DNA of 64,000 nucleotides from SG8-41 sp963699525. GTDB taxonomy: Bacteria > Pseudomonadota > Gammaproteobacteria > Burkholderiales > SG8-41. Under the pieces are notes generated by a model. It made no database searches. It saw only the letters and a program-made list of their open reading frames with translations, and had not been told where the DNA came from. This document shows, piece after piece, positions 1 through 8,946 of the stretch (the first letter of the stretch is position 1; each line of letters opens with the position of its first letter). A program made the position numbers and the translations under genes. The stretch is taken from the NCBI GenBank assembly GCA_963699525.1, contig CAVOUI010000013.1, positions 186,001-250,000 of the forward strand, in the 5' to 3' direction.

Positions 1-257
1 GCAAGTGGCCGGCGCAGTACCTGCCGAAGATCTGCGACTGGAAGCGCGTCGACCGCGTGATCGAGGTGTCGCAGGCGGACGCTGAAGAGATGACCCGGCG
101 GCTCGCGCGGGAGGAGGGCATCTTCGCCGGCATTTCGTCCGGCGGCGCGCTGTGGGCGGCGATGCAGGTGCTGCGCGAGGTGGAAAACGCGGTGATCGTC
201 ACCATCGTGTGCGACCGCGGCGACCGCTACCTGTCGACCGGCGTCTTTCCCGGATAG
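1..257 (+). CDS. cysM: cysteine synthase B (CysM), C-terminal part
   Basis: The window opens inside this gene. The readable frame starts at base 3 and ends at a TAG at 255-257, giving the last 84 residues. CysM is a PLP enzyme that makes cysteine from O-acetylserine and sulfide or thiosulfate in the cytoplasm. The segment GIFAGISSGGALWAAM followed by a strand and IVCDRGDRYLSTGVF is the usual C-terminal end of the CysM/CysK fold, and the CDRGDRYLSTGVF ending favours CysM over CysK. The start, the PLP lysine and the promoter lie outside the window. Confidence 0.88.
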   Translation, partial: KWPAQYLPKICDWKRVDRVIEVSQADAEEMTRRLAREEGIFAGISSGGALWAAMQVLREVENAVIVTIVCDRGDRYLSTGVFPG

Positions 258-277
258 ACAACTTTAAAATGGAAGAA

Positions 278-319
278 CCGACCGAATGCGGACCCGTTCT
301 GCAGATCCGGCCGATTCGG
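278..319 (+). repeat. dispersed GACCGAATGC-type repeat, degenerate copy
   Basis: The gap between cysM and the exonuclease gene holds ACCGACCGAATGCGGACCCGT followed by an imperfect inverted piece, CCGGCCGATTCGGT. The first part matches the core of a short repeat found in at least six other gaps of this window, near 29.2, 32.9, 39.4, 46.4 and 53.0 kb. Confidence 0.5.
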
Positions 320-335
320 TAGGCAGTCTTACCTC

Positions 336-1106
336 GTGACACCCATTCTTGCGTTCGACATCGAGACGATTCCCGATGTCGAGGGGCTGCGCCGCCTCCA
401 CGGGCTCGACGCGACGATTCCCGACAAAGGCGTCGCGGACATGGCGTTCCAGCTGCGCCGGCAGACCAGCGGGTCGGACTTCCTGCCGCTGCACTTGCAC
501 CGGGTCATCGTCATCTCCTGCGCGCTGCGGGACCGCGACAGTTTCAAGGTGTGGTCGATCGGCGGCGAGAGCGAGGGCGAGCTGATCCAGCGCTTCTACG
601 AGGGCATCGAGAAATACACGCCCCAGCTCGTGTCGTGGAACGGCGGCGGCTTCGATCTCCCGGTGCTGCACTATCGCGGCTTGATCCACCACGCGAAGGC
701 GCCGCGCTATTGGGACACGGGAGAGGACAACCGCGAGTTCAAGTGGAACAACTACATCAGCCGCTACCACAACCGCCATCTCGACCTCATGGACCTGCTC
801 TCGCTCTACCAGTTGCGCGCGGCCGCACCCTTGGGAGATCTGGCCCAGCTCATGGGGCTGCCCGGCAAGCTCGGGATGGAGGGCGCGGGCGTATGGAGCG
901 CGTATCAGGCGGGCAAGATCGCCGAGATCCGCAACTACTGCGAGACCGATGTCGTCAATACTTTCCTGATCTTTCTCCGCTTCCAGCTGATGCGCGGCGC
1001 GCTGACGGAACAGCAATTCAAGGCTGAGAGCGCAGTCGTGCGTGCGACGCTCGGGAAATCACCCGAATCTCACTGGAAGGAATTCCTCTCCAAGTGGCGG
1101 GAGTAA
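336..1106 (+). CDS. PolB-like predicted 3'-5' exonuclease (DEDD superfamily)
   Basis: A 256-aa protein starting at a GTG (336-338). The N-terminal ILAFDIETIPD is the exonuclease I motif of the DEDD family, with the two metal-binding acids D and E. VSWNGGGFDLPVL near residue 105 corresponds to motif II, and YCETDVVNTFLIFLRF near residue 205 to motif III. There is no polymerase domain, so this is the stand-alone PolB-exonuclease-like family, probably acting on DNA or RNA 3' ends. In my recollection it often sits between cysM and rlmD in betaproteobacteria, as here. The downstream AsmA gene starts at or just after its stop, so the two may be co-transcribed. The substrate is unknown. Confidence 0.8.
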   Translation: MTPILAFDIETIPDVEGLRRLHGLDATIPDKGVADMAFQLRRQTSGSDFLPLHLHRVIVISCALRDRDSFKVWSIGGESEGELIQRFYEGIEKYTPQLVSWNGGGFDLPVLHYRGLIHHAKAPRYWDTGEDNREFKWNNYISRYHNRHLDLMDLLSLYQLRAAAPLGDLAQLMGLPGKLGMEGAGVWSAYQAGKIAEIRNYCETDVVNTFLIFLRFQLMRGALTEQQFKAESAVVRATLGKSPESHWKEFLSKWRE

Positions 1107-1117
1107 GGGCGAACACC

Positions 1118-3468
1118 GTGTCACGTCTCCGAATTGTCGCTATCGCGCTTGGCGTCGTGGGGGCGCTGCTTCTCGCGATCGTGCTCTACCTCGCTTTCGG
1201 AGACCTGAGCCGGCATAAGGGCCGCATTGAAGCTTTCGTCACGGAGAGAATCGGCCGGCCCTTCGCGATCGATGGAGCGTTCGAGCTCGAGGTGTTGCCG
1301 TCTGTGGCGATTCTCGCCGAACGCGTGCGCATCGGAAACGCGGAGTGGGGCTCGAAGCCGCAGATGCTCGAGGTCGGACGCTTCTCGGCGAAGATCGGTC
1401 TCTGGTCGCTGGTCTCGGGGCCGGTAGACGTCCGGTCGCTCGAACTGAGCGACGTTTCCGTTCTCCTGGAGAAGGGTCCTCAAGGCAGGGGCAACTGGGC
1501 CCTCGGCGACGCGAGCGCAACCGGTGAGGGTGCGGACGATCTTGGCCGGGAGGCCGCCGAAGTCCCCGCTGTCATCCAGCATGTCAAGCTCGACAACGTG
1601 CGTGTCACTTATCGCGAGCCGAAGACGCCGGACCGCGTTGCGCTCCTCGAGTCGTTCACGATCTCGTCGGGATCCGCCGGCCTGTTGGTGATCTCGGGAA
1701 AGGGGAGGCTCGACGACTATCCGGCCACCCTGGCGGGTGAGGTGGGACCTCTCACCGCACTCGTCTCCGGGCGGGACATTCGCATGGCGATCCAGGCCGC
1801 AATCGGAAACCTGCGGCTCGAGGTCAACGGCGGTCTCGGCCGGCTCAATCCGCTGGACGGCGCCGACCTCACCGTGAAGATCGAGAACCCGGACCTCGGC
1901 ACCATGCTCAAAAAGCTTCGCCTGCCGGTGTTCGCAACCGGCCCCTTGGGCGTCGACGCCCGGCTGAAGGACGCCGGCGAGCTGACCCGGCTCGATCTCG
2001 ATGCGAGGCTCGGCGACATCACGGCCAAGCTGAACGGAACGCTCCGCACCCTTGGACTCCCCGGCTCTGACCTGCGGTTTCGAAGCCGCGGTCCCGGATG
2101 TGTCCCGGCTCGCGGCGGCATTCGATGTGACGGGCCTGCAGGCCGGAGTCCTCGAGGTTGGCGGGCACGTCGTGTCCTCGCGCAGAGAGATCAAGCTCGA
2201 TGGAATCCGCGCAAGCATACGCCGGGGCGAAGGCGAATGCGGACGGCACGATCCAGCTGACTCGCGGTCCGGGAGCCGCCATTCGCTTCGAGCTCGCCGC
2301 CGAAAGCCTGGCGAGGCTGCGGGGCGGGCTGCCGGAGATCCCCTTCACGATGAACGGGAGCTACGCCGGCAGCCGCGACAAGGACGAGCTGAAGGACCTC
2401 AAGGGCCGAATCGGCGAAATCGATATCTCGGGACGCGTGTCGATCAGCCGGGTCGGTAAAAGACACGTTGAGGTCGAGCTCGCTTCGCCCCGTATGGACC
2501 TCACGCCGTTCCTTGCGAAGGCGGCGGATGGCGCCGGTAAGACGAAACCCAAGCCGTCATCAAGTGAAACGAAGGCGAAGTTCATCTTCGACGAGGCACC
2601 GCTGCCGCTCGACGCGCTGAAAGGCGTCGACACCAAGCTCCATCTCGCCGCTGCCGAGGTCGTGCTCGCCACGGGAACGTTGCGGGACGTTGATTCCACG
2701 CTGATCATCGGGGGCGGCCGGCTCGCGCTCGAAGGCCGCGCAAAAGACCGCTTCGAAGGCATCGTCAAGGGCTCCGTCACGCTGGCTGCCGCGAGCGAAG
2801 GCGCTGCTGAGCTGAAGCTCGATGTCATCACCAAGAGCTTGCGCACCGGGCTGCTGGCTGGGAGCGGGGTCGAACCCGGTCAGGCGCCGACGACGAGCGT
2901 TGAGGCGAGCCTCGTTGCGCGGGGTGCCTCGGCGCGGAAGATGGCATCGAGCGCCAACGGGCGGGTGCTGGTGACGCAGGGGCCCGGCAAGATCGGGAGC
3001 GGGATCGTCGGCACGTTCGGAGGCGACATTCTGGGCCAGCTCACCAGCAGGCTGAATCCCTTCGCGGCCCAGGACCCGTACACGCAGCTGGAATGCACGA
3101 TTGCCCGGGTTGACATCGTTGACGGCCAGGCGACGGTCCGGCCCGTGCTGGTGCAAACCGAGAAGGTCGCGATCGTCGCGAGCGGCAAGGTCGATCTCCA
3201 CACCGAGGCGCTGAGGTTCGACTTCAATACCCGTCCGCGCAGGGGCGTCGGTGTCACCGCCGGAATGTTCGCCAACCCGTTCATCGAGATCGCCGGCACA
3301 CTGGCGAACCCGAAGATCGGCGTGGGCAGCAAGGGCGCGGTAGCGGGCGGCGCCGCCGCGGCGACGGGAGGACTTACGATCCTCGCGCAGGGACTGGTGG
3401 ATCGCGTTCTCGGACAGCAGGACCTGTGCAAGCAAGTGCTCGACGAGGCGACTGCGGCGGCGAAGTGA
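1118..3468 (+). CDS. AsmA family envelope protein (two single-base frameshifts)
   Basis: A bitopic inner-membrane protein with a large periplasmic region, of the AsmA/YhdP class linked to outer-membrane lipid homeostasis. Residues about 5-27 form one membrane anchor; RIGRPFAIDGAFELEVLPS is the typical AsmA N-terminal repeat. The reading frame changes twice. An extra base near 2079 (LRF then EAAVPDVSRLAAAF) and another near 2218 (IRAS then YAGAKANADG) break an otherwise continuous protein of about 780 residues. The corrected protein ends in ALRFDFNTRPRRGVG and a glycine-rich tail, as in other AsmA proteins. The start could be GTG 1094 or GTG 1118; 1118 has AAGG about ten bases before it. Both shifts look like sequence errors. 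Confidence 0.8.
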
Positions 3469-3539
3469 CGGCGATCCTGCTGAGCTAGAATAGCGTCACC
3501 GCTTTCGCGGCAGATTTTGACTCCGCCGCAGCAGCGATC

Positions 3540-4836
3540 ATGGAAGTTCTGACGGTCGAATCCCTGGACCAGGAAGGTCGCGGCGTCGCGCGCCGCGACG
3601 GCAAGGCCATCTTCGTCGAAGGCGCGCTGCCGGGTGAGCGCGTCGCCTGCACGCCGTACCGCAGGAAGCCGGCCTACGAAATCGCCACGCTCGACAAGGT
3701 GGTCAAGGCGAGCTCGTCCCGTACCGTGCCGCGGTGCCGGTTTTTTGGTGTCTGCGGCGGATGCAGCCTTCAGCATATCAATCTCCACGCGCAGGTCGCG
3801 GTGAAGCAGCGCGTGCTTGAAGACAGCCTGTGGCACATCGGGCGCGTGCGCCCGGAGCGGCTTCTGCCGGCCATCCACGGACCCGCGTGGGGCTATCGCC
3901 ACCGCGCGCGTCTCGCCGTGCGCTACGTGCCGAAGAAGGGCGGGGCGCTGGTGGGCTTCCACGAGAAGCGCAGCAGCTACGTCGCCGACATGGACAGCTG
4001 CGAGGTCTTGCCCGGGCGCTATTCCGCCCTGTTGCGGCCGCTGCGCAACCTCGTCAACGCGCTCTCGATCCGCAGCCGGCTGCCTCAGATCGAGATCGCC
4101 GCCGGGGACGAGGCCGACGTGCTGGTGTCTGCGCGTGCTCGAGCCGCTGCTGCCGCCTGACGTCGAGCTGCTGCGCCAGTTTGCGGACCACCACGCGGTC
4201 AGGATCTACCTCCAGCCGGGCGGGCCGGATACGGCGGGGCCGATGTCGGCAGCGGACGAGGCAGACCTCTATTACACGTTGCCCGAATTCGGCCTGAAGA
4301 TGCGTTTCGGCCCCACGGACTTTACGCAGGTGAACCCCGCCGTGAACCGGGTCCTCGTGCGATGCGCGCTCGCGCTGCTCGATCCGCAGCCGGGCGAGCG
4401 CGTGGCCGACCTCTTCTGCGGAATCGGCAACTTCACGCTGGCGATCGCGCGGCGCGGTGCTGTCGCGGTGGGCGTGGAAAGCAGCGCGGAGCTGCTGAAA
4501 CGCGCGGCGGCGAACGCAGCCGATAACGGTCTCGCGGACTCAGTGAGCTTCACGCGGATGGATCTGTACAATCCGGCTGGCATCGGCCTCGCCGCCTTGG
4601 GCCGATGCGACCGCATGCTGCTCGACCCTCCGCGCGACGGGGCGGTCGAGGTGGTGAAAGCGCTGCCGGAGGACGGCCCCCGCCGCGTGGTCTACGTTTC
4701 GTGCAACCCGGGAACGCTCGCCCGGGACGCCGCCGTCCTGACGCAGGCCCGCGGCTACCGTCTCAGCGCGGCGGGGGTGGTCAACATGTTCCCGCATACC
4801 TCGCACGTCGAGTCCATCGCCGTCTTCGACCGCTAG
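3540..4836 (+). CDS. rlmD: 23S rRNA (uracil-5)-methyltransferase RlmD (one frameshift)
   Basis: It uses SAM to methylate one uracil of 23S rRNA (U1939 in E. coli). Residues 1-55 are a TRAM RNA-binding domain. CRFFGVCGGCSLQH holds three of the four cysteines for the 4Fe-4S cluster. The C-terminal half has the SAM-binding DLFCGIGNFTLAIAR, then DPPRDGAVEVV and YVSCNPGTLARD, whose Cys is the catalytic nucleophile. An extra T at about 4128 splits the gene (EADVLV to LRVLEPLLPPDVELL). With it removed the protein is 431 residues, the normal size of the family. ATG 3540 places the TRAM domain correctly. The gene runs toward the Bax-inhibitor gene on the other strand. Confidence 0.9.
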
Positions 4837-4842
4837 GCCAAG

Positions 4843-4928
4843 CTTCCTCCCCCCTTGCGGGGGAGGATTGAGGTGGGGGGTCGGAAATGTTTACCCCCAT
4901 CCCGACCTTCCCCCGCAAGGGGGGAAGG
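4843..4928. repeat. inverted repeat of CTTCCCCCCTTGCGGGGGAGG type
   Basis: Two arms, 4843-4866 and 4905-4928, are near-perfect inverted copies of a C-run/TTGC/G-run sequence, separated by about 38 bases. Each arm can also fold on itself (CCCC-TTGC-GGGG). It lies in the convergent gap between rlmD and the Bax-inhibitor gene. The pattern resembles the small palindromic intergenic repeats common in GC-rich proteobacteria. No protein is encoded. Confidence 0.6.
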
Positions 4929-4941
4929 GGTGCTCAAACAA

Positions 4942-4966
4942 AACGGCCGGGTTCGACCCGGCCGTT
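4942..4966 (-). terminator. intrinsic terminator of the Bax-inhibitor gene
   Basis: A perfect 10-bp stem, AACGGCCGGG / CCCGGCCGTT, with a five-base loop TTCGA. Read on the minus strand the stem is followed by TTTTGTTTG, a usable U-tract, so it suits the minus-strand gene that ends at 5013. On the plus strand the T-rich run comes later (TTGCTTTT) and is weaker. Confidence 0.75.
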
Positions 4967-5012
4967 CCCAAGTTGCTTTTCCTGCGCTTCTTGGCGTCTT
5001 TGCGGTTATATA

Positions 5013-5714
5013 TCAGTCTCGCTCGCCCGCGAGCGCCATCAGCAATTGCAGCAGGTTGGCGAAGATGTTGAACAGGCTGATGTAGCAGCCCGTCGTCGCC
5101 ATGATGTAGTTCGTCTCGCCGCCGTTCACGATGCGGCTCACGTCGTGCAGCAGGAACAGCGCGAAGATCACCACCACGATCGCCGAGATCGTCAGCGCGA
5201 GCGCCGGGATCTGCAGGAACATGTTGGCGATGATGGCGAGCAGCGCCACGATCATGCCGACGAACAGAAACTTGCCCATGAAGCTGAAGTCCCGCTTCAC
5301 GGTGGTCGCGATGCCGGCCATGACGAAGAAGATGACGCCGGTGCCGACGGCCGCCATCCCGATCAGTTGCGGGCCGTTCTTGAGCGTGAGCGCGATGGAG
5401 AGCAGCGGGCCGAGCCACCAGCCCAGGATGAAGGTCATCGCGAGCAACAGCACGACCCCGAGGCCGCTGTTGCGGTTGGCGGCGATGGCGAACTGCAGCC
5501 CGATAACGGCCGCGAGCATGACGAAGAAGCTCACGATCGGGTACTGCATGATGATGCCGCCGGTGCGGACGCCGATGAACGCTCCAATGGCGGTCGGCAC
5601 CATGGTGAGCGCCAGCAAGAGATAGGTATTGCGTAGTACTCGCTGCTGCTGCAGCGCGAGTTCCGGCGCGCCTGCCTGGATCACGCCCTGGTTGTTCTGG
5701 ATGTCCGATTGCAT
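5013..5714 (-). CDS. Bax inhibitor-1/YccA family membrane protein
   Basis: A 233-aa inner-membrane protein with about seven hydrophobic helices and little else: a short polar N-terminus (about 30 residues), then helices from residue 31 to the end. Segments such as LLLALTMVPTAIGAFIG, GIIMQYPIVSFFVMLAAVIG and the late ALFLLHDVSRIVNGGETNYI are characteristic of the BI-1/YccA family. Members have been described as pH-dependent calcium leak channels, or as partners of the FtsH protease in bacteria; which applies here is unknown. It stands alone with its own terminator. ATG 5714 is the only sensible start, preceded on its strand by GGAGGGAAACTGC. Confidence 0.88.
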   Translation of the reverse strand: MQSDIQNNQGVIQAGAPELALQQQRVLRNTYLLLALTMVPTAIGAFIGVRTGGIIMQYPIVSFFVMLAAVIGLQFAIAANRNSGLGVVLLLAMTFILGWWLGPLLSIALTLKNGPQLIGMAAVGTGVIFFVMAGIATTVKRDFSFMGKFLFVGMIVALLAIIANMFLQIPALALTISAIVVVIFALFLLHDVSRIVNGGETNYIMATTGCYISLFNIFANLLQLLMALAGERD

Positions 5715-5858
5715 GCAGTTTCCCTCCGATGGTTTTTGCTTGGTTCGTTAGACTACCGAAACCACCCGCAAGTTTCAACGGCACTGAAGTGCGGCCGCGT
5801 TCCAAGCGCCTGAAATCACGTGTATTATGACGCGCGCCTCGACGCCAGCGGGCCGCGG

Positions 5859-5948
5859 GGAAGGGTGGCGGAGCGGTTGAACGCACCGGTCTTGAAAACC
5901 GGCATGTCCGCAAGGGCATCGTGGGTTCGAATCCCACCCCTTCCGCCA
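5859..5948 (+). tRNA. tRNA-Ser (anticodon TGA)
   Basis: Acceptor GGAAGGG pairs with CCCTTCC before G-CCA. The anticodon stem-loop CCGGT-CTTGAAA-ACCGG gives TGA. A long variable arm follows (CATGTCCGCAAGGGCATC), as expected for serine, and the T-arm is GTGGG-TTCGAAT-CCCAC. CCA is encoded. Length is 90 nt. Confidence 0.95.
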
Positions 5949-6027
5949 GTCCACATGTTCGTCGCAGCGCATGGACGCAAGTTGCCGCATGAAAGAAAAT
6001 AGCGAGCTTCGCCAGGAGATTCCAGGA

Positions 6028-8409
6028 ATGGTAACGATCGAATCAACCCCGCAAATGGCAGCCAAGGTCTACGCGACCATGGCGCGCAATCTCAAGGTAG
6101 TCCGCCGCCGCCTCGGCAAACCGCTGACGCTGGCGGACAAGGTGCTGCTCGGCCATCTCGACGACCCGGAGAAGCAGGAGATGGTGCCGGGCAAGAGCTA
6201 CCTCTTCCTGCGCCCCGACCGGGTGGTGTTCCAGGACGTGCTCGGACAGACCGGGCTGCTGCAGTTCATGCAGACGCGGCGCGACAAGGTCGCGGTGCCG
6301 ACCACGGTGCATTGCGATCACCTGATCCAGGCCCGGGTCGAGGGCGGGCAGGACCTGCGCGAATCGCTCGCGGAGAACACCGAGGTCTACGACTTCCTGC
6401 GCTCCGCGGCCGCGAAATTCGGCGCGGGCTTCTGGGGGCCGGGCGCGGGAATCATCCACCAGGTGGTTCTGGAGAACTACGCTTTTCCCGGCACGCTCAT
6501 GATCGGCACCGACTCGCACACGCCCAACGCCGGCGGCCTTGGGGCCTGCGCAGTCGGCGTCGGCGGTGCCGACGCGGTTGAAACCATCGCCGGACTGCCG
6601 TGGGAGGTGCTGTATCCGAAGCACATCGCGGTGTACCTGTCCGGCAAGATGAGCGGCTGGACGGCGCCCAAGGACGTGATTCTGTACGTCGCGGGGCAGC
6701 TCACCGTCTCCGGCGGCACCAATGCCATCGTGGAGTACATCGGCCCCGGCGCACGCACCATCAGCGCGACCGGCAAGGCGACGATCACGAACATGGGCGC
6801 GGAGCTCGGCGCGACGACCTCGATGTTTCCGGCCGACGAGCACATGGCGAAATACCTGCGCGCGACCGGCCGCGCCGGGCTCGTGCCGCTGATGGAAAAG
6901 AATATGGACCTGCTGCAGCCGGACCCGGAGGTCGAAGCCGATCCCGAGAAGTACTACGATCGGGTGGTTCGTCTCGACCTCTCGAAGCTCGAGCCGCACG
7001 TGGTGGGACCGCACACCCCCGATCGCGCGCGCCCGGTCTCGAAGCTTGCCGCGGAGGTGAGCGATGCCGGCAACAAGTTCATCGACAAGATCTCGAGTGC
7101 GCTCATCGGGAGCTGCACCAATTCGTCCTATGAAGACATGAGCCGCTCGGCGGACGTCGCCGAGCAGGCGAAGGCGCACGGCGTGAAGGCGGCCGTCCCC
7201 TTCCTGGTGACGCCGGGCTCGGAGCAGGTGCGCGCCACCATCGAGCGCGACGGCCAGATGAAGTCGCTGAAGGAAATCAACGGCGCGGTGCTCGCAAACG
7301 CCTGCGGCCCCTGCATCGGGCAGTGGCGCCGGGCGAAGGACGTGGCCGCGGTGCCCAACACGATCGTCACCTCGTACAACCGCAACTTCCCGGCGCGCAA
7401 CGACGGGCAGCCGACGACGATGAATTTCATCGCGAGCCCCGAGATCGTCACCGCGATGGCGCTGTCCGGCAGGCTCTCGTTCAATCCGCTCACCGATACG
7501 CTCACCGGCGCGGACGGCCGGCCGTTCAGATTGAATCCGCCGAAGATTGCGCCCGAGGTGCCGGCGAAGAACTTCGACCGCGGGCACGCCGACTACGTCC
7601 CGCCTCCCGCCGACGGCGGCCGCGTCAAGCTGAGCGTCGATCCGAAGAGCGAGCGGCTGCAATTGATGCAGCCGTGGCCGGCGTGGGACGGCAAGGACTA
7701 TCTCGACATGCCGGTGCTGCTGAAGGCGAAGGGCAAGACGACGACCGACCATATCTCCCCGGCCGGGCCGTGGCTGCGCTTCCGCGGGCATCTCGACAAG
7801 TTCAGCGACAACCTGTGCATGGGCGCGATCAACGCCTTCACCGGCGAGGCGGGCAAGGTGAAGAACGTGCTGACGGGCGCCGCCGGGCAGATGATTTCCA
7901 AGGTCGCGCGCGACTACAAGGCGAAGGGCATCAAGTGGGTCATCGTCGGCGACGCCAACTACGGCGAGGGCAGCAGCCGCGAGCACGCGGCGCTCTCACC
8001 GCGCCTGCTGGGCGGCGTCGCGGTCATCGTCCGCAGCTTCGCGCGCATCCACGAATCCAACCTCAAGAAGCAGGGGCTGCTCGCGCTGACGTTCCAGAAT
8101 CCGGCGGACTACGACCGCATTCGCGAGGACGACCGCCTGAGCCTCGTGGGACTGAAGGACATGGCGCCCGGGAAGCCCGTGGAGTGCCGGGTGAAGCACG
8201 CGGACGGCACCAGCGAGACGCTGCGCCTCAATCACACGTTCAGCGGGCCCCAGCTCGAGTGGTTCCGCAAGGGCTCGGCGTTGAACCTGTTTCACGGCGC
8301 CCAGGCCCAGCCCGCAAAGCGCAAGGCCGCCCGACCGGCCGCAAAGAAGCGCGCAGCGCGGAAACCGGCGAAAAAACGGTCGGCTGCCCGCGGCCGGCGT
8401 CGCCGCTAA
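6028..8409 (+). CDS. aconitate hydratase, mitochondrial type, with Lys/Arg-rich C-terminal tail
   Basis: TCA-cycle aconitase (citrate to isocitrate), 793 aa. The sequence is of the mitochondrial/ACO2 type rather than AcnA or AcnB: PTTVHCDHLIQA, GFWGPGAGIIHQVVLENYA, GTDSHTPNAGGLG and GGTNAIVEYIGPGARTIS. The 4Fe-4S cysteines are about C363 (IGSCTNSS), C426 and C429 (NACGPCIGQW). The swivel domain has GDANYGEGSSREHAAL. ATG 6028 is preferred over an in-frame ATG at 5971 because AGGAG lies nine bases before it. After the end of the normal fold (FRKGSALNLFHGAQAQ) comes a tail of about 33 residues made almost only of Lys, Arg, Ala and Pro, unusual for aconitase. It follows tRNA-Ser directly. Confidence 0.9.
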   Translation: MVTIESTPQMAAKVYATMARNLKVVRRRLGKPLTLADKVLLGHLDDPEKQEMVPGKSYLFLRPDRVVFQDVLGQTGLLQFMQTRRDKVAVPTTVHCDHLIQARVEGGQDLRESLAENTEVYDFLRSAAAKFGAGFWGPGAGIIHQVVLENYAFPGTLMIGTDSHTPNAGGLGACAVGVGGADAVETIAGLPWEVLYPKHIAVYLSGKMSGWTAPKDVILYVAGQLTVSGGTNAIVEYIGPGARTISATGKATITNMGAELGATTSMFPADEHMAKYLRATGRAGLVPLMEKNMDLLQPDPEVEADPEKYYDRVVRLDLSKLEPHVVGPHTPDRARPVSKLAAEVSDAGNKFIDKISSALIGSCTNSSYEDMSRSADVAEQAKAHGVKAAVPFLVTPGSEQVRATIERDGQMKSLKEINGAVLANACGPCIGQWRRAKDVAAVPNTIVTSYNRNFPARNDGQPTTMNFIASPEIVTAMALSGRLSFNPLTDTLTGADGRPFRLNPPKIAPEVPAKNFDRGHADYVPPPADGGRVKLSVDPKSERLQLMQPWPAWDGKDYLDMPVLLKAKGKTTTDHISPAGPWLRFRGHLDKFSDNLCMGAINAFTGEAGKVKNVLTGAAGQMISKVARDYKAKGIKWVIVGDANYGEGSSREHAALSPRLLGGVAVIVRSFARIHESNLKKQGLLALTFQNPADYDRIREDDRLSLVGLKDMAPGKPVECRVKHADGTSETLRLNHTFSGPQLEWFRKGSALNLFHGAQAQPAKRKAARPAAKKRAARKPAKKRSAARGRRRR

Positions 8410-8423
8410 AGGCGAGGAAGAGT

Positions 8424-8443
8424 CATCCCCGCGCAGGCGGGGT
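8424..8443. terminator. GC-rich hairpin between aconitase and HTH gene
   Basis: CATCCCCGC-GC-AGGCGGGGTG forms a stem of about eight pairs in the 36-base convergent gap. No clear T-run follows on either strand. It is also the core of a widespread palindromic intergenic repeat (CCCCGCGCAGGCGGGG), so it may be a repeat that serves as a terminator. Confidence 0.45.
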
Positions 8444-8445
8444 GG

Positions 8446-8742
8446 CTACTTCTTGCGTCCGTTCTTGGCCGCGGCCTTGGTCAGGCTGCGGTAGAGGCGG
8501 GGGTTCGCCCGCTTGAGGTAAGCGGCGACCTCGAAGTCCTTCCCCTTCGCCTTGGCGAGCTCGATGCCCTCGACGTGCACCAGGCGCAGGAGCTCGCGCA
8601 CCGGCCGCGGCATGCTGCGGCCGCTCTCGTAGCGCGACCCGCCGCTCTGGGTGACGCCGACCCGCGACCAGAATTCCTGCTGGTTCATGCGCAGCCGGCG
8701 CCGGATGTTTCGGGGATTGGTGATGCGTTCAAATGGTCTCAT
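8446..8742 (-). CDS. small helix-turn-helix (XRE-like) DNA-binding protein
   Basis: A 98-aa basic protein. Residues 12-50 contain a helix-turn-helix of the XRE kind: IRRRLRMNQQEFWSRVGVTQSG followed by SRYESGR, where the phage-repressor pattern is Q-x-x-A-x-x-x-G-V-x-x-x-x-x-S-R-x-E. Residues 50-98 are a helical basic tail ending NGRKK. There is no partner toxin gene on either side, so it is more likely a stand-alone regulator than an antitoxin. Its target is unknown. ATG 8742 lies just after lysC's upstream region on the opposite strand. Confidence 0.7.
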   Translation of the reverse strand: MRPFERITNPRNIRRRLRMNQQEFWSRVGVTQSGGSRYESGRSMPRPVRELLRLVHVEGIELAKAKGKDFEVAAYLKRANPRLYRSLTKAAAKNGRKK

Positions 8743-8946
8743 GTGTGAATGTTACGCAGGTCGTGGTTGATACCGGATTGACCGCGTAGCGAATAATAGG
8801 TTCACGCGCGCGCTCTCGATCGCCGGCCATGACGCAGGCATCCCGGGCTCGGGCGGCCGCGAGCCTCGTTTTCCCCCGAAAAATCAACTAAAATACGCGA
8901 CTTTTTGGGAAATTGCCGGCGCGATGTCCGGCAACGTCCTCAACCG

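Noticed and set aside
6043..7986. A 647-codon open frame on the minus strand opposite the aconitase gene.
   Set aside because: It is an antisense shadow caused by high GC at third positions. Its product is low-complexity and His/Arg/Ala-rich, and the opposite strand carries a clear aconitase.
8446..8742. The small HTH protein as an antitoxin.
   Set aside because: No toxin-like partner gene flanks it; neighbours are aconitase and lysC.
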